Positions 56,072 to 64,000 of a stretch of DNA of 64,000 nt are shown here, in pieces. Position 1 is the stretch's first letter; every line of letters starts with the position of its first letter. The notes beneath the pieces were generated by a model. The model was not told the DNA's origin. It saw only the letters and a program-made list of their open reading frames with translations, and searched no databases. A program made the translations under genes and the position numbers. Source of the DNA: Paenibacillus sp. Root444D2 (GTDB lineage: Bacteria > Bacillota > Bacilli > Paenibacillales > NBRC-103111); NCBI RefSeq assembly GCF_001426375.1, contig NZ_LMEO01000001.1, positions 250,840-314,839 of the forward strand, given 5' to 3'.

Positions 56072-56083
56072 ACAAGTGCACCT

Positions 56084-57667
56084 CTATTCGTCTACTAACC
56101 AAGTACGAAGCAAATTAACAAAGTCTTCTGGTCGCTTTTTGGCAAGAGTCTCTAGCTGCTTGCGTACTTGATTGTCATTAGTAACATTTTCGATATCAAT
56201 CGTTGGAAGTTCTGCTTTACCTGCCGCTATATTCATTTCTTGTTCCAATTGTTGCTGCGCAGCTTTTCTTCGTTTTCTAATTGCGAACCCTGCAATTAAT
56301 CCAATTGCAAGCGCCGCTAGAGCTAAACCTGCATACGTTAAGTACGTTGTTGTTTTCGATGCGAGTGTGTCCGCTGGTCTTGCAAAAGAATGTGCGAATA
56401 CCGTAACTTTTTTCTGTAAATCTGCGTCAGTATATGTAACCTTATTATCCGCTAATGCAGTTCTTACGATGTTTACTAGCGCACTTTGCACTGCAGCCTT
56501 GGTCTCAGCTGTCAAAGAGTTGGGATCATCTATAACCGGAGGCTCAATCCCCACATTAATACTTAAGTCTTTTACAACATAAGGCGTAGAAATAATATCG
56601 TTCGTAATTCGGTTGACTTCATAATTGACAGTTTTATTATTTTTCTCTGAATTAGACTTGCCTGAGCTGGCAGCCCCAGGATAGCCTGGAACATCTGTAG
56701 TACCTGTACCAGGTACACCGCCTGTATCCGCACCATTGTTCTGATACGATTCACTTGCTTCCTGCAGGGAAATTTCCAATCCTTTTTGATCCACTTGATT
56801 TGGAGCGCTGACAAGCTGCTCTTTACTTTTCTTTTGATCAAAATTCATTGTTGAGAATACACTTACATTCACTTTGTCACGGCCAAACATCGTGCCCAGC
56901 ATCGTATTGATATTCTTCTGTAAATCATTACGGAACTGGTTATTAATATCCACTTGACTAGTGACTAAACTCGTGGATGATGTTCCGCCCACCTTCGAAG
57001 ATACAAGACTCTGTCCATACTGGTCTGAGATCGTAATATTCTCTAGAGGGAGATTTTTAACACTATGCGATACTAAATTATAAATCGTATCAACCTTTGC
57101 TTGATCTAAGGTATATCCCTGCTTCGTTTGCACAACAACAGATGCCGTTGCTTTTTCTTGCTGTTGCTGTAAGAAAGGTCCTTCTTCTGGAAGTGAGATG
57201 AGAACTTTGGAACTGGCGATTGCTTGATTAGCGTTAATCAACTGTTGAAGCTCGCCTTGTATCGCGTTCAAGTATTTCACTTTGAATTCGTTGTCTGTTA
57301 TGCCAAATGAACTGCTGTTGCTAAACGCACCAAAGCCTAAAGAGCCGTTTTTATTTAAACCTTGGGACTCAACACCAAGCTTTACATTTGCTACTTCGCT
57401 TGTTGGTACTTCGATACTTTTTCCATCATCACTAAGATGATACGGTATTTTTGCGGTATCTAGATACGACTTGATGGCTGAAGCATCACTTGGCTGCAAT
57501 TCCGTAAATGCGAGTGAATACTCCGTTTTTGATAAATTAATACTTATAATTGCAGCAGTAAGAATCAGTAGGACAACCGTTGCTATAAAAGTGATTTTGG
57601 TAGTTCTACTATAACGATTCCAATATTGCTTCACCTTTTCCCAGTACTGGAGCAGGTTCTCGTTCAC
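56084..57667 (-). CDS. fliF: Flagellar MS-ring protein FliF
   Basis: Forms the MS ring in the cytoplasmic membrane, the base of rod and export apparatus. The 527 aa protein has two membrane helices (about 25-45 and 440-460), large extracytoplasmic ring-building motifs between them (about 50-250) and a C-terminal cytosolic tail ending VNLLRTWLVDE that binds FliG. A Gly/Pro/Asn-rich insertion at about 300-345 is low complexity. It follows fliE by 43 bases. Confidence 0.97.
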   Translation of the reverse strand: MNENLLQYWEKVKQYWNRYSRTTKITFIATVVLLILTAAIISINLSKTEYSLAFTELQPSDASAIKSYLDTAKIPYHLSDDGKSIEVPTSEVANVKLGVESQGLNKNGSLGFGAFSNSSSFGITDNEFKVKYLNAIQGELQQLINANQAIASSKVLISLPEEGPFLQQQQEKATASVVVQTKQGYTLDQAKVDTIYNLVSHSVKNLPLENITISDQYGQSLVSSKVGGTSSTSLVTSQVDINNQFRNDLQKNINTMLGTMFGRDKVNVSVFSTMNFDQKKSKEQLVSAPNQVDQKGLEISLQEASESYQNNGADTGGVPGTGTTDVPGYPGAASSGKSNSEKNNKTVNYEVNRITNDIISTPYVVKDLSINVGIEPPVIDDPNSLTAETKAAVQSALVNIVRTALADNKVTYTDADLQKKVTVFAHSFARPADTLASKTTTYLTYAGLALAALAIGLIAGFAIRKRRKAAQQQLEQEMNIAAGKAELPTIDIENVTNDNQVRKQLETLAKKRPEDFVNLLRTWLVDE

Positions 57668-57710
57668 TCTGTCACCTCATCGAACCAAAATTTAGCAGCA
57701 TCTAACTCAA

Positions 57711-58019
57711 TCACAGCTGCATTCTCATCATTTCTTGGTAAGCTTCAAGGACTTTGTTTCTGACTTGTACAGTCAACTCAAGTCCTAGCGATGCTTTCTC
57801 AGAGGCTATTGTCAGTTGATGAACATCGGAAAGCTCACCTTTGATGAAACTCTGATTCAAGTTGTCCACTTGCTGTTGTTGCGTGTTTAAGTTTGATATG
57901 GCGTCATTCAGGAACGAACCGAATCTTTTACCAAGATCAGCAGCCCCTTCACCGGAGTTATCCTTTGGTTGAATGGAACTCATGATGTTTAGTGGACTGT
58001 AACTTATTTTGTCAATCAT
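57711..58019 (-). CDS. fliE: Flagellar hook-basal body protein FliE
   Basis: The 102 aa junction protein between the MS ring and the rod; it is exported early. The family C-terminus VHQLTIASEKASLGLELTVQVRNKVLEAYQEMMRMQL (in part) is nearly invariant and present. The N-terminal part is short and variable. It is 20 bases after flgC. It has the expected rod-protein-like helical pattern and no signal peptide. Confidence 0.96.
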   Translation of the reverse strand: MIDKISYSPLNIMSSIQPKDNSGEGAADLGKRFGSFLNDAISNLNTQQQQVDNLNQSFIKGELSDVHQLTIASEKASLGLELTVQVRNKVLEAYQEMMRMQL

Positions 58020-58039
58020 GATGCAACCTCCTGTACTGG

Positions 58040-58489
58040 TTATCTACCAATCTCCAAAGCTTTGGTTATCATTGATTTACTTGCATTAAGGGCGGTTACG
58101 TTCGCTTCATAAGATCTAGTCGCAGAGATCATATCGACCATTTCTTTAAGCACATCGACATTGGGCATATAAACGAATCCATTCGCATCCGCATCTGGAT
58201 GAGTTGGGTTATATACCTGCTTCAAAGGCGACTTATCATCAAAAATTTTATTCACCCGCACACCTTCACCAGTACCATCGGCCATTGCTGATTTAAGCGA
58301 TTGCGCAAAGCTGGGCTGTGACTTCGTTTCAAAAGCAACTAACTTCCTTGTATAGGGAACCCATTTCCCATCTACGAACTTAGCACGTGTTGTATCCGCA
58401 TTCGCTATATTAGAAGAGACAACATCCATTCTTAATCGTTGAGCAGTCAGTGCCGAAGAGCTGATGTCAAATCCATTGGTTAACCTCAT
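58040..58489 (-). CDS. flgC: Flagellar basal-body rod protein FlgC
   Basis: A 149 aa proximal rod subunit. It has the rod N-terminal motif GFDISSSALTAQRLRMDVVSSNIANADTT and the C-terminal motif PNVDVLKEMVDMISATRSYEANVTALNASKSMI (both in part). The spacing of 6 bases to flgB and 20 to fliE fits the early rod operon flgB-flgC-fliE. The length is standard. Confidence 0.97.
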   Translation of the reverse strand: MRLTNGFDISSSALTAQRLRMDVVSSNIANADTTRAKFVDGKWVPYTRKLVAFETKSQPSFAQSLKSAMADGTGEGVRVNKIFDDKSPLKQVYNPTHPDADANGFVYMPNVDVLKEMVDMISATRSYEANVTALNASKSMITKALEIGR

Positions 58490-58495
58490 TGGTTA

Positions 58496-58903
58496 TTACT
58501 TCCCTCCTAAGACTGTGCGCATTTTTTTGAATTCGCTATTCATTTGTTGAATCATTGCATTGTATTTAAGTTGGTTTTTGGCCATTAACGACATTTCATA
58601 ATCCATATCGACATTGTTCATATTGTTATTAATCGCTGTCGATTCATCTGTTTTTATTTCTGAATTTGGCAGATTTGTGGATTTTCCTATTAAGAAATGC
58701 CTTGGGTCTGTCCGATAACCTTCTATAGTGGGTGTTGATGAATTCATCTGACCTTGTAAAAGTTCTTCGAACACGACATCCGAACGCTTAAAGAAGGGTG
58801 TATCCGCATTGGCTACGTTGTTTGCTACAACCTTTTGTCTTAGAGTCGATGCATCCAGCGATCGCTCCATCAAGTTCCAACTTGGTTTGTCTATCAGAGA
58901 CAT
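58496..58903 (-). CDS. flgB: Flagellar basal-body rod protein FlgB
   Basis: A 135 aa proximal rod subunit and the first gene of the motility operon. The N-terminal motif LDASTLRQKVVANNVANADTPFFKR and the C-terminal NNVDMDYEMSLMAKNQLKYNAMIQQM (in part) are typical. A GGGGGG-type RBS precedes the ATG. Upstream lie candidate promoters and the CodY-box-like palindrome, so its control probably sets expression of the whole operon of about 30 kb. Confidence 0.97.
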   Translation of the reverse strand: MSLIDKPSWNLMERSLDASTLRQKVVANNVANADTPFFKRSDVVFEELLQGQMNSSTPTIEGYRTDPRHFLIGKSTNLPNSEIKTDESTAINNNMNNVDMDYEMSLMAKNQLKYNAMIQQMNSEFKKMRTVLGGK

Positions 58904-58946
58904 TATGTTACCCCCCGTCTATAGAATATTCGACTTATACTTCAAC

Positions 58947-58976
58947 ATTGTATTTATCGATTCCTTCTTATTTCGA
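58947..58976 (-). promoter_or_regulatory. Candidate promoter of the fla/che operon
   Basis: TCGAAA, 18 bases, TACAAT, giving a leader of about 37 nt before flgB. A second candidate, TTACCG-N17-TACAAT, lies at 59011-59039. A SigD-like element (TAAT, 16 bases, ATCGATAA) overlaps the first but matches the GCCGATAT consensus only partly. None is strong, so all remain tentative. Confidence 0.4.
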
Positions 58977-58977
58977 C

Positions 58978-58996
58978 ATTATTTTCATAAAATAAT
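58978..58996. promoter_or_regulatory. CodY-box-like palindrome upstream of flgB
   Basis: A perfect inverted repeat ATTATTTT-CAT-AAAATAAT. Its central 15 bases (58980-58994) match the CodY consensus AATTTTCWGAAAATT at 12 of 15 positions on each strand. It abuts the candidate flgB promoter at 58947-58976 and lies just downstream of the second candidate, a good place for repression. CodY is known to repress fla/che genes in B. subtilis. Confidence 0.55.
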
Positions 58997-59079
58997 TCGA
59001 AATGGTCCTTATTGTAGAAATTTGTAAAAGATTCGGTAACCTTTCTTATCATCTAAGAAATTACGATAACTTACAATAA

Positions 59080-59115
59080 GAAAAAAGCCCTATCTTTTAC
59101 AAGACAGGGCTTTTC
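59080..59115 (-). terminator. Strong terminator after codY
   Basis: Minus-strand AAAAGCCCT-G-TCTT, loop GTAA, AAGA-T-AGGGCTTTT, then more T. The stem is 13 bp with a single mismatch. It separates the hslVU-codY unit from the motility operon. Confidence 0.9.
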
Positions 59116-59126
59116 TATGTGTTTAT

Positions 59127-59912
59127 CTAGAGTTTCGTTTTTAATTGCTCGATACTTTGTATTAATTGCTCATTTAAAATACGGATATAAGTGCCCTTCA
59201 TACCAAGCGAACGAGTTTCAATAACTCCGGCACTTTCCAGTTTGCGAAGTGCGTTAACAATAACAGAACGAGTAATGCCTACCCGATCGGCAATTTTGCT
59301 CGCTACCAATAGACCTTCCTTACCATCTAATTCTTCAAAAATGTGTTCCACAGCTTCCATTTCACTGAAAGATAAGGAACCTATCGCAACTTGGACGACA
59401 GCTTTACTTCTAGCTTCTTCCTCAATTTCTTCCGCACGTTCTCTTAATATTTCCATTGCAATAACGGTAGATCCATATTCAGCCAGCACTAAATCATCAT
59501 CAATGAAAGTTCCTTCACTGCGACTTAATATGAGCGTTCCCAAACGAGAGCCCCCGCCAATAATTGGTACTAAAGTCGTATGCGTGTATGGAAACATATC
59601 TTTCATTTGCTCCGTGTAATAGAAATATGGACTGTCTGGTTCTGCTGTTGATGATGTTTCCTCAATCTTCAGAAGCAAATTGTTCGACTCCAACGGAAAT
59701 CTGCGTTCAATTAATATGGTCTGATTCATTTCCGGTGAAACAGGATCATTCGTTACTGCATAACCTAAAATTTTGCCTTTGCGGCTAACGACGTAGATAT
59801 TCGCAATAACAATATCACGCAGCACTTCGGCCATATCCATAAAGCTAACTGCGTTGCCAGCTTCTTTTTGCAGCAAGCGATTTAGCCTTCTTGTTTTATT
59901 TAATAAACTCAT
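59127..59912 (-). CDS. codY: GTP- and branched-chain-amino-acid-sensing pleiotropic repressor CodY
   Basis: Represses stationary-phase, amino-acid, competence and motility genes when GTP and isoleucine/valine are high. The 261 aa protein has an N-terminal GAF ligand-binding domain (about 1-155) and a C-terminal winged helix-turn-helix (about 190-255) with the near-invariant [26 protein letters not shown] motif (in part). The RBS TAGGAGG precedes the ATG. It closes the hslV-hslU-codY unit, the same arrangement as the cod operon of B. subtilis. Confidence 0.98.
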   Translation of the reverse strand: MSLLNKTRRLNRLLQKEAGNAVSFMDMAEVLRDIVIANIYVVSRKGKILGYAVTNDPVSPEMNQTILIERRFPLESNNLLLKIEETSSTAEPDSPYFYYTEQMKDMFPYTHTTLVPIIGGGSRLGTLILSRSEGTFIDDDLVLAEYGSTVIAMEILRERAEEIEEEARSKAVVQVAIGSLSFSEMEAVEHIFEELDGKEGLLVASKIADRVGITRSVIVNALRKLESAGVIETRSLGMKGTYIRILNEQLIQSIEQLKTKL

Positions 59913-59953
59913 TTAACTGCCTCCTACTTACTTAACCATGCGATAGTTCTTTA

Positions 59954-61351
59954 CTATAAGATATATTGACTTAAATCTCGATTTTGTACAATATCACTGA
60001 GTTTCTCACGAACATATTCCGGGTTAATAACAATGGACTCCAATGTAATCTCAGGCGCTTCGAAGGATAGATCCTCCAGCAATTTTTCTAAAATGGTGTG
60101 TAATCGCCGAGCACCAATATTCTCCGTATTCTGATTAACTTCAACCGCGATACGAGCAATTTCATAAATAGCTTCGTCCGCAAACTCAACCGTTATACCT
60201 TCCGTTTGCAACAATGCTGTATATTGTTTTGTTAATGCATTTTTGGGTTCTTTTAAAATAGAAACAAAGTCTTCCAAGGTCAAGTTACTTAATTCCACTC
60301 GAATTGGGAACCTTCCCTGAAGCTCTGGAATTAAATCAGAAGGCTTAGCAATATGGAAAGCACCTGCACCAATAAATAAGACATAGTCCGTCTTCACGGG
60401 CCCATATTTAGTTACAACCGTAGATCCCTCTACAATCGGTAAAATGTCTCGCTGAACACCTTCCCGAGAAATGTCCGGTCCGCTGCCGCCGCGGCTATTA
60501 CTAGCGATCTTATCGATTTCATCAATAAAAATAATACCGGATTGTTCCGCGCGAGTAATAGATTCCTGGATCACTTCATCCATGTCAATCAATCTTTGCG
60601 CTTCTTCTTGAGCTAACACTTTCCTGGCTTCCTTAACAAGCAGCTTACGTTTCTTCATTTTCTTCGGGAGAAGATTGCCGAACATCTCCTGCATGTTCAT
60701 GCCAGCTTGTTCATTGCCTTGACCAGCCAGCATATCCATCATTGATGGTGAAGAGTCTTCCACTTCGATTTCTACAACTTCATTCTCTAATTTACCATTA
60801 GTCAATTGCTCAGCGATTTGAACCCTTTTTGCGGCAAGTGAAGGGTCTGGAGCACTTTCTTCTTGATCCGGTTGGTTCTGCCCACCAAATAGCATCTCAA
60901 GAGGATTACGCTGTGTTTTGGAACGCGCAGGACTTGGCGCCAGCAAGTTAACTAGTCGCTCGTTAGCGAGCTTCTCAGCTCGGTCTTTCACCTTTTCCAT
61001 CCGCTCAGCCTTTACCATACGAACGGAAGTTTCGATCAGATCACGTACCATTGACTCCACATCGCGACCAACATAGCCGACTTCTGTGAATTTGGTGGCC
61101 TCTATCTTAATGAATGGTGCGCCAACCAACTTAGCTAGTCTGCGCGCAATTTCAGTCTTTCCAACGCCGGTAGGCCCTATCATGAGTATATTCTTCGGAA
61201 CAATTTCATCCCGCATAGCCTCATCTACGAGATTTCTCCGATAACGGTTTCGCAGAGCAATAGCAACTGATTTCTTTGCTTTTTTCTGACCTACTATGTA
61301 TCGATCCAATTCTTGGACAATTTGTTTAGGTGTAAGGGAGCTGTTTGCCAT
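59954..61351 (-). CDS. hslU: HslU (ClpY) ATPase subunit of the HslUV protease
   Basis: An AAA+ unfoldase that feeds HslV. The 465 aa protein has Walker [16 protein letters not shown] (about 57-71), the GYVGRDVE pore motif, the I domain (about 110-245, with low conservation), Walker [12 protein letters not shown], and the sensor 2 and C-terminal tail needed to activate HslV (ending DLSQYIL). Length and motifs are standard. It is 68 bases after hslV and 41 before codY. Confidence 0.98.
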   Translation of the reverse strand: MANSSLTPKQIVQELDRYIVGQKKAKKSVAIALRNRYRRNLVDEAMRDEIVPKNILMIGPTGVGKTEIARRLAKLVGAPFIKIEATKFTEVGYVGRDVESMVRDLIETSVRMVKAERMEKVKDRAEKLANERLVNLLAPSPARSKTQRNPLEMLFGGQNQPDQEESAPDPSLAAKRVQIAEQLTNGKLENEVVEIEVEDSSPSMMDMLAGQGNEQAGMNMQEMFGNLLPKKMKKRKLLVKEARKVLAQEEAQRLIDMDEVIQESITRAEQSGIIFIDEIDKIASNSRGGSGPDISREGVQRDILPIVEGSTVVTKYGPVKTDYVLFIGAGAFHIAKPSDLIPELQGRFPIRVELSNLTLEDFVSILKEPKNALTKQYTALLQTEGITVEFADEAIYEIARIAVEVNQNTENIGARRLHTILEKLLEDLSFEAPEITLESIVINPEYVREKLSDIVQNRDLSQYIL

Positions 61352-61419
61352 TTTGTACCCTCCTAAAAGTTTTGCTTTAGCAAAACTAACATCGTAAGCA
61401 TTAACTTTTCAATAGTTAA

Positions 61420-61974
61420 CTATTCAATTTCTTCCACAATAATATTATGATTCGTAAACACACATATTTCAGCTGCAGTTGTTAGGGCAGCATGGGCTAT
61501 TTCCTTAGCGCTTAGCGACGACGCATGGCGATGCAACGCTCTTCCAGCAGCTAATGCAAAGCTGCCACCAGACCCAATAGCCAAAATACCGTCATCAGGC
61601 TCAATAACCTCACCATTTCCCGAGAGCAACAGCAAACCTGTTGAATCCATAACGATCATCATGGCTTCAAGACGTCGCAGGACGCGATCCTGACGCCAGT
61701 CCTTCGTAAGTTCTACCGCAGCACGCTGCAAATTACCGTGGTGCTCTTCTAGCTTGCCTTCGAATTTCTCAAAAAGTGTAATCGCATCGGCAACAGAACC
61801 AGCAAAACCAGCGATGACTTTTCCTCTATGTAAACGCCGAACTTTTTTGGCCGTGCTTTTCATAATCATGCTGTTGCCAAATGTCACTTGCCCATCTCCA
61901 GCAATAGCTCCCTTACCTTGATGACGAATAGCAAAGATTGTTGTCGCATGAAACGTAGCTTGATTAGGATCCAT
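61420..61974 (-). CDS. hslV: HslV (ClpQ/CodW) peptidase subunit with N-terminal extension
   Basis: The proteasome-like peptidase of HslUV. The 184 aa protein has the family [23 protein letters not shown] block, a basic [29 protein letters not shown] middle (in part) and the [22 protein letters not shown] type C-terminal block. Ten residues ([10 protein letters not shown]) precede the Thr11-Thr12 pair that would be the N-terminal nucleophile in standard HslV. B. subtilis CodW has a shorter extension and uses an N-terminal Ser. The alternative start is not evident: the ATG has a good GAGGTG RBS. Confidence 0.96.
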   Translation of the reverse strand: MDPNQATFHATTIFAIRHQGKGAIAGDGQVTFGNSMIMKSTAKKVRRLHRGKVIAGFAGSVADAITLFEKFEGKLEEHHGNLQRAAVELTKDWRQDRVLRRLEAMMIVMDSTGLLLLSGNGEVIEPDDGILAIGSGGSFALAAGRALHRHASSLSAKEIAHAALTTAAEICVFTNHNIIVEEIE

Positions 61975-62052
61975 CTCTTCTCACCTCTCAAATGGAATCA
62001 TACACCATGAAAGTTACTCTATACGTTGGTTTCGGTCTCATAAATGAGATAA

Positions 62053-62095
62053 ACCTCTAGCGAGGTCAATTCGAGAAATGACCGCATCTAGAGGT
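62053..62095 (-). other. Long bulged hairpin in the hslV upstream region
   Basis: Minus-strand ACCTCTAG, 4-base bulge, GGTCA, loop, TGACC, 3-base bulge, CTAGAGGT. The outer helix of 8 bp and inner helix of 5 bp are perfect. It is followed by TTTATC and then a short CTCAT-TT-ATGAG hairpin. The T-run is weak. It could terminate trmFO transcripts or sit in an hslV leader. Confidence 0.5.
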
Positions 62096-62135
62096 AAATG
62101 TATGAGGAAACGAATGAAAAATGCTACAAAACATA

Positions 62136-62162
62136 ATTATAGTAACATAGCAAAGAGTCCAA
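62136..62162 (-). promoter_or_regulatory. Possible promoter of hslV-hslU-codY
   Basis: A perfect TATAAT (62141-62136) lies 15 bases after TTGGAC, which is a short spacing. It sits just downstream of the trmFO stop and 160 bases upstream of hslV. The -10 is good and the -35 is weak. Confidence 0.4.
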
Positions 62163-62169
62163 TTACAAC

Positions 62170-63486
62170 CTACTCCGCAAATGTTTTCTTAAAATTCTGA
62201 ATACTCTCCAAAGCTCGATTAGCCAGCTTCTCGTACTTCTCTTTTTTGTTACGAATTCGTTCGGGCAATTGTGGAAGCAAACCAAAATTAGCATTCATCG
62301 GCTGAAAATGTTTAAAGTCAGCTGTCGTGATATAATGTGCCATACTACCCAGAGTCGTTTCCTCCGGAACAACCAAACAAGGTTGCCCTTTAGCTAAACG
62401 CCCCGCATTCATTCCTGCTATCAGTCCGGAAGCCGCAGATTCCACATATCCTTCTACACCCGTCATTTGACCTGCAAAAAACAAATTTTCACGACGTTTA
62501 AATTGATAAGTAGGTTCAAGAAGCTTCGGAGAGTTAATAAACGTGTTACGATGCATAACACCATAGCGTACGAACTCCGCTTGCTCTAACCCTGGAATCA
62601 AGGATAATACCCGTTTCTGCTCTCCCCATTTCAAATGGGTTTGGAAGCCGACTAAGTTATATAAAGTTCCCGCTGCATTATCTTGACGGAGTTGAACGAC
62701 AGCATGCGGCATCTTACCTGTATGCGGGTTTATTAAACCAACTGGTTTCATTGGCCCGAACAGTACCGTTTGTCTACCTCGTTTCGCCATGACTTCTAAG
62801 GGCATACAGCCTTCGAAATAAATTTCTTTCTCGAATTCCTTCAGCTCAGCAACCTCTGCAGTTATTAAAGCTTCATAGAAAACATTAAACTCTTCTTCTG
62901 TCATAGGACAGTTAAGGTAAGCTGCTTCTCCTTTGTCATAACGGGAAGCCAAGTACACCTTATTCATATCAATGGAGTCCTTCTCCACGATCGGAGCTGC
63001 TGCATCATAAAAGTACAAGTACTCCTCGCCCATAAGCTCTTTGAGGCCTGCAGAAAGGGCTGGTGATGTTAATGGACCTGAGGCAACTACCGTTATGCCT
63101 TCAGGCAAGGTTTGAACTTCCTCATTGCGAACTTCTATGAGCGGATGGTTACGTAGCGTCGTTGTAACTGCTTGAGAGAACCCGTCGCGGTCAACAGCTA
63201 ACGCGCCTCCTGCCGGTACAGCATGCTCATCTGCACAAGATAGAATGAGCGAATCCATTCTTCTCATTTCTTCCTTCAGTACTCCGACAGCGTTGGTTAG
63301 ACCATTCGAACGTAGTGAGTTACTACAGACTAGTTCAGCAAATTGATCTGTTATATGTGCTGGAGTTTTACGGACATTACGCATTTCGTATAAAGTAACA
63401 GGCACACCCTGACGGGCAATTTGCCAGGCGGCTTCACTTCCAGCCAATCCTGCACCGATGACTGTTACTCTTTGATATTCTGGCAA
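62170..63486 (-). CDS. trmFO: Methylenetetrahydrofolate-tRNA-(uracil-5-)-methyltransferase TrmFO
   Basis: A folate- and FAD-dependent enzyme that makes m5U54 in the tRNA T-loop, typical of Firmicutes. The 438 aa protein has [21 protein letters not shown] at the N-terminus (FAD-binding), the conserved [26 protein letters not shown] segment with the catalytic Cys of this family, [20 protein letters not shown] (in part) and the C-terminal region. It starts 12 bases after topA. It is standard in length and has no defects. Confidence 0.97.
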   Translation of the reverse strand: MPEYQRVTVIGAGLAGSEAAWQIARQGVPVTLYEMRNVRKTPAHITDQFAELVCSNSLRSNGLTNAVGVLKEEMRRMDSLILSCADEHAVPAGGALAVDRDGFSQAVTTTLRNHPLIEVRNEEVQTLPEGITVVASGPLTSPALSAGLKELMGEEYLYFYDAAAPIVEKDSIDMNKVYLASRYDKGEAAYLNCPMTEEEFNVFYEALITAEVAELKEFEKEIYFEGCMPLEVMAKRGRQTVLFGPMKPVGLINPHTGKMPHAVVQLRQDNAAGTLYNLVGFQTHLKWGEQKRVLSLIPGLEQAEFVRYGVMHRNTFINSPKLLEPTYQFKRRENLFFAGQMTGVEGYVESAASGLIAGMNAGRLAKGQPCLVVPEETTLGSMAHYITTADFKHFQPMNANFGLLPQLPERIRNKKEKYEKLANRALESIQNFKKTFAE

Positions 63487-63498
63487 AATCAGACACCT

Positions 63499-64000
63499 CT
63501 AATCTTTCATATCATCTGAATTATCGTCATTAACTTCTTCTTTATGATCACACACGGTACATTGAATATTCACGCCATTCTTGCTTCTTTTCTCGATCAT
63601 CATCGAGCTGCATACAGGACATGGCTTATTGACCGGTTTATCCCATGAGACAAAGTCACAGGTTGGATACTGATCGCAACCATAGAAAACTCGCCCCTTT
63701 TTGCTTCTGCGTTCGACAATTTTCCCAGTATGACAAGTTGGACAAGTAACACCAATATCTTTAATGATCGGTTTCGTATTGCGACAATCAGGGAATCCTG
63801 AACATGCCAGAAACTTACCGAAACGCCCCATTTTATAAACAAGATGTTTACCGCATTTCTCACAAATCTCATCCGAAATTTCATCCTGGATTTCGATTTC
63901 CTTCATTTCCTCTTCAGCGAAAATTAGCCGCTTTTCAAAGGATGTGTAGAATGTATCCAGAACTCGAACCCAGTCCTCTTTTCCCTCTTCGACAAAGTCT
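63499..64000 (-). CDS. topA: DNA topoisomerase I, C-terminal part (cut by window edge)
   Basis: The last 166 residues of a type IA topoisomerase; the reading frame stays open to the window edge, and the catalytic domains lie outside. The visible part holds three tetra-cysteine zinc ribbons of the type that bind single-stranded DNA: C-x2-C ... C-x-GFPDC, C-x2-C ... C-x-QYPTC and C-x2-C ... C-x2-C. Before them is the VEEGKEDWVRVLDTFYTSFEK segment typical of the end of domain II/III. The tail is acidic. It precedes trmFO as in other Bacillales. Confidence 0.95.
   Translation of the reverse strand, partial: DFVEEGKEDWVRVLDTFYTSFEKRLIFAEEEMKEIEIQDEISDEICEKCGKHLVYKMGRFGKFLACSGFPDCRNTKPIIKDIGVTCPTCHTGKIVERRSKKGRVFYGCDQYPTCDFVSWDKPVNKPCPVCSSMMIEKRSKNGVNIQCTVCDHKEEVNDDNSDDMKD

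Noticed and set aside
58918-58950. Promoter TTGAAG-N16-TATAGA just before flgB
   Set aside because: Its start point would fall at or after the ribosome binding site, leaving almost no leader.
58944-58978. A SigD promoter upstream of flgB (TAAT-N16-ATCGATAA)
   Set aside because: Only five of eight positions match the GCCGATAT -10 and the -35 is partial; kept only as a note in the promoter entry.

Overview
The window is a stretch of core chromosome from a low-to-mid GC Gram-positive bacterium of the order Bacillales. The best match is Paenibacillus or a close relative. The grounds are gene order and gene types: topA-trmFO-hslVU-codY, then the fla/che operon, then rpsB-tsf-pyrH-frr-uppS-cdsA-dxr-rseP-proS-polC, rimP-nusA-ylxR-ylxQ-infB-rbfA-nrnA-truB-ribF, rpsO-pnp, ylxY-mlpA-dut. 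This order follows Bacillus subtilis closely. It differs in having no xerC/codV between trmFO and hslV, no ylxP between infB and rbfA, nrnA inserted before truB, an archaeal/eukaryotic-type (about 480 aa) ProRS, a short EF-Ts and a dUTPase after mlpA. The genus is inferred, not shown.

Every gene I can support lies on the minus strand, so transcription runs from high to low coordinates. Reading that way: (1) 64000-59080 holds the 3' end of topA, trmFO, the HslUV protease and the nutrient-responsive repressor CodY, closed by a strong terminator. (2) 58994-27852 is one long motility operon. It encodes the rod and hook (FlgB, FlgC, FliE, FlgD, FlgE), the MS ring and switch (FliF, FliG, FliM, FliY), the export apparatus (FliH, FliI, FliJ, FliO, FliP, FliQ, FliR, FlhB, FlhA), FlhF/FlhG, chemotaxis (CheY, CheB, CheA, CheW, CheC, CheD), the flagellar sigma factor SigD, and several poorly characterised proteins at the 3' end. 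A palindrome resembling a CodY box sits just upstream of flgB. (3) 27752-14539 carries translation (S2, EF-Ts, ribosome recycling), UMP kinase, undecaprenyl and phospholipid precursor synthesis, the isoprenoid enzyme Dxr, the site-2 protease RseP, ProRS and DNA polymerase III PolC. Intrinsic terminators separate several of these. (4) 14470-5824 is the nusA-infB cluster: transcription factor NusA, IF2, ribosome maturation, tRNA pseudouridylation and FAD synthesis. (5) 5853-56 contains rpsO and pnp with their terminators, then a degenerate polysaccharide deacetylase, an M16 peptidase and dUTPase.

The genes are packed tightly, with many 4-base stop/start overlaps. TTG or GTG starts are common where a strong AGGAGG-type ribosome binding site fixes the start. 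No gap between genes exceeds 300 bases. No tRNA, rRNA, IS element, prophage, CRISPR array or toxin/defence module was seen. The most useful leads are regulatory (the CodY-like palindrome before flgB and the structured leaders of rpsB, rpsO, hslV and rimP) and the uncharacterised proteins at the end of the motility operon. I found nothing that I would call a new biological system.
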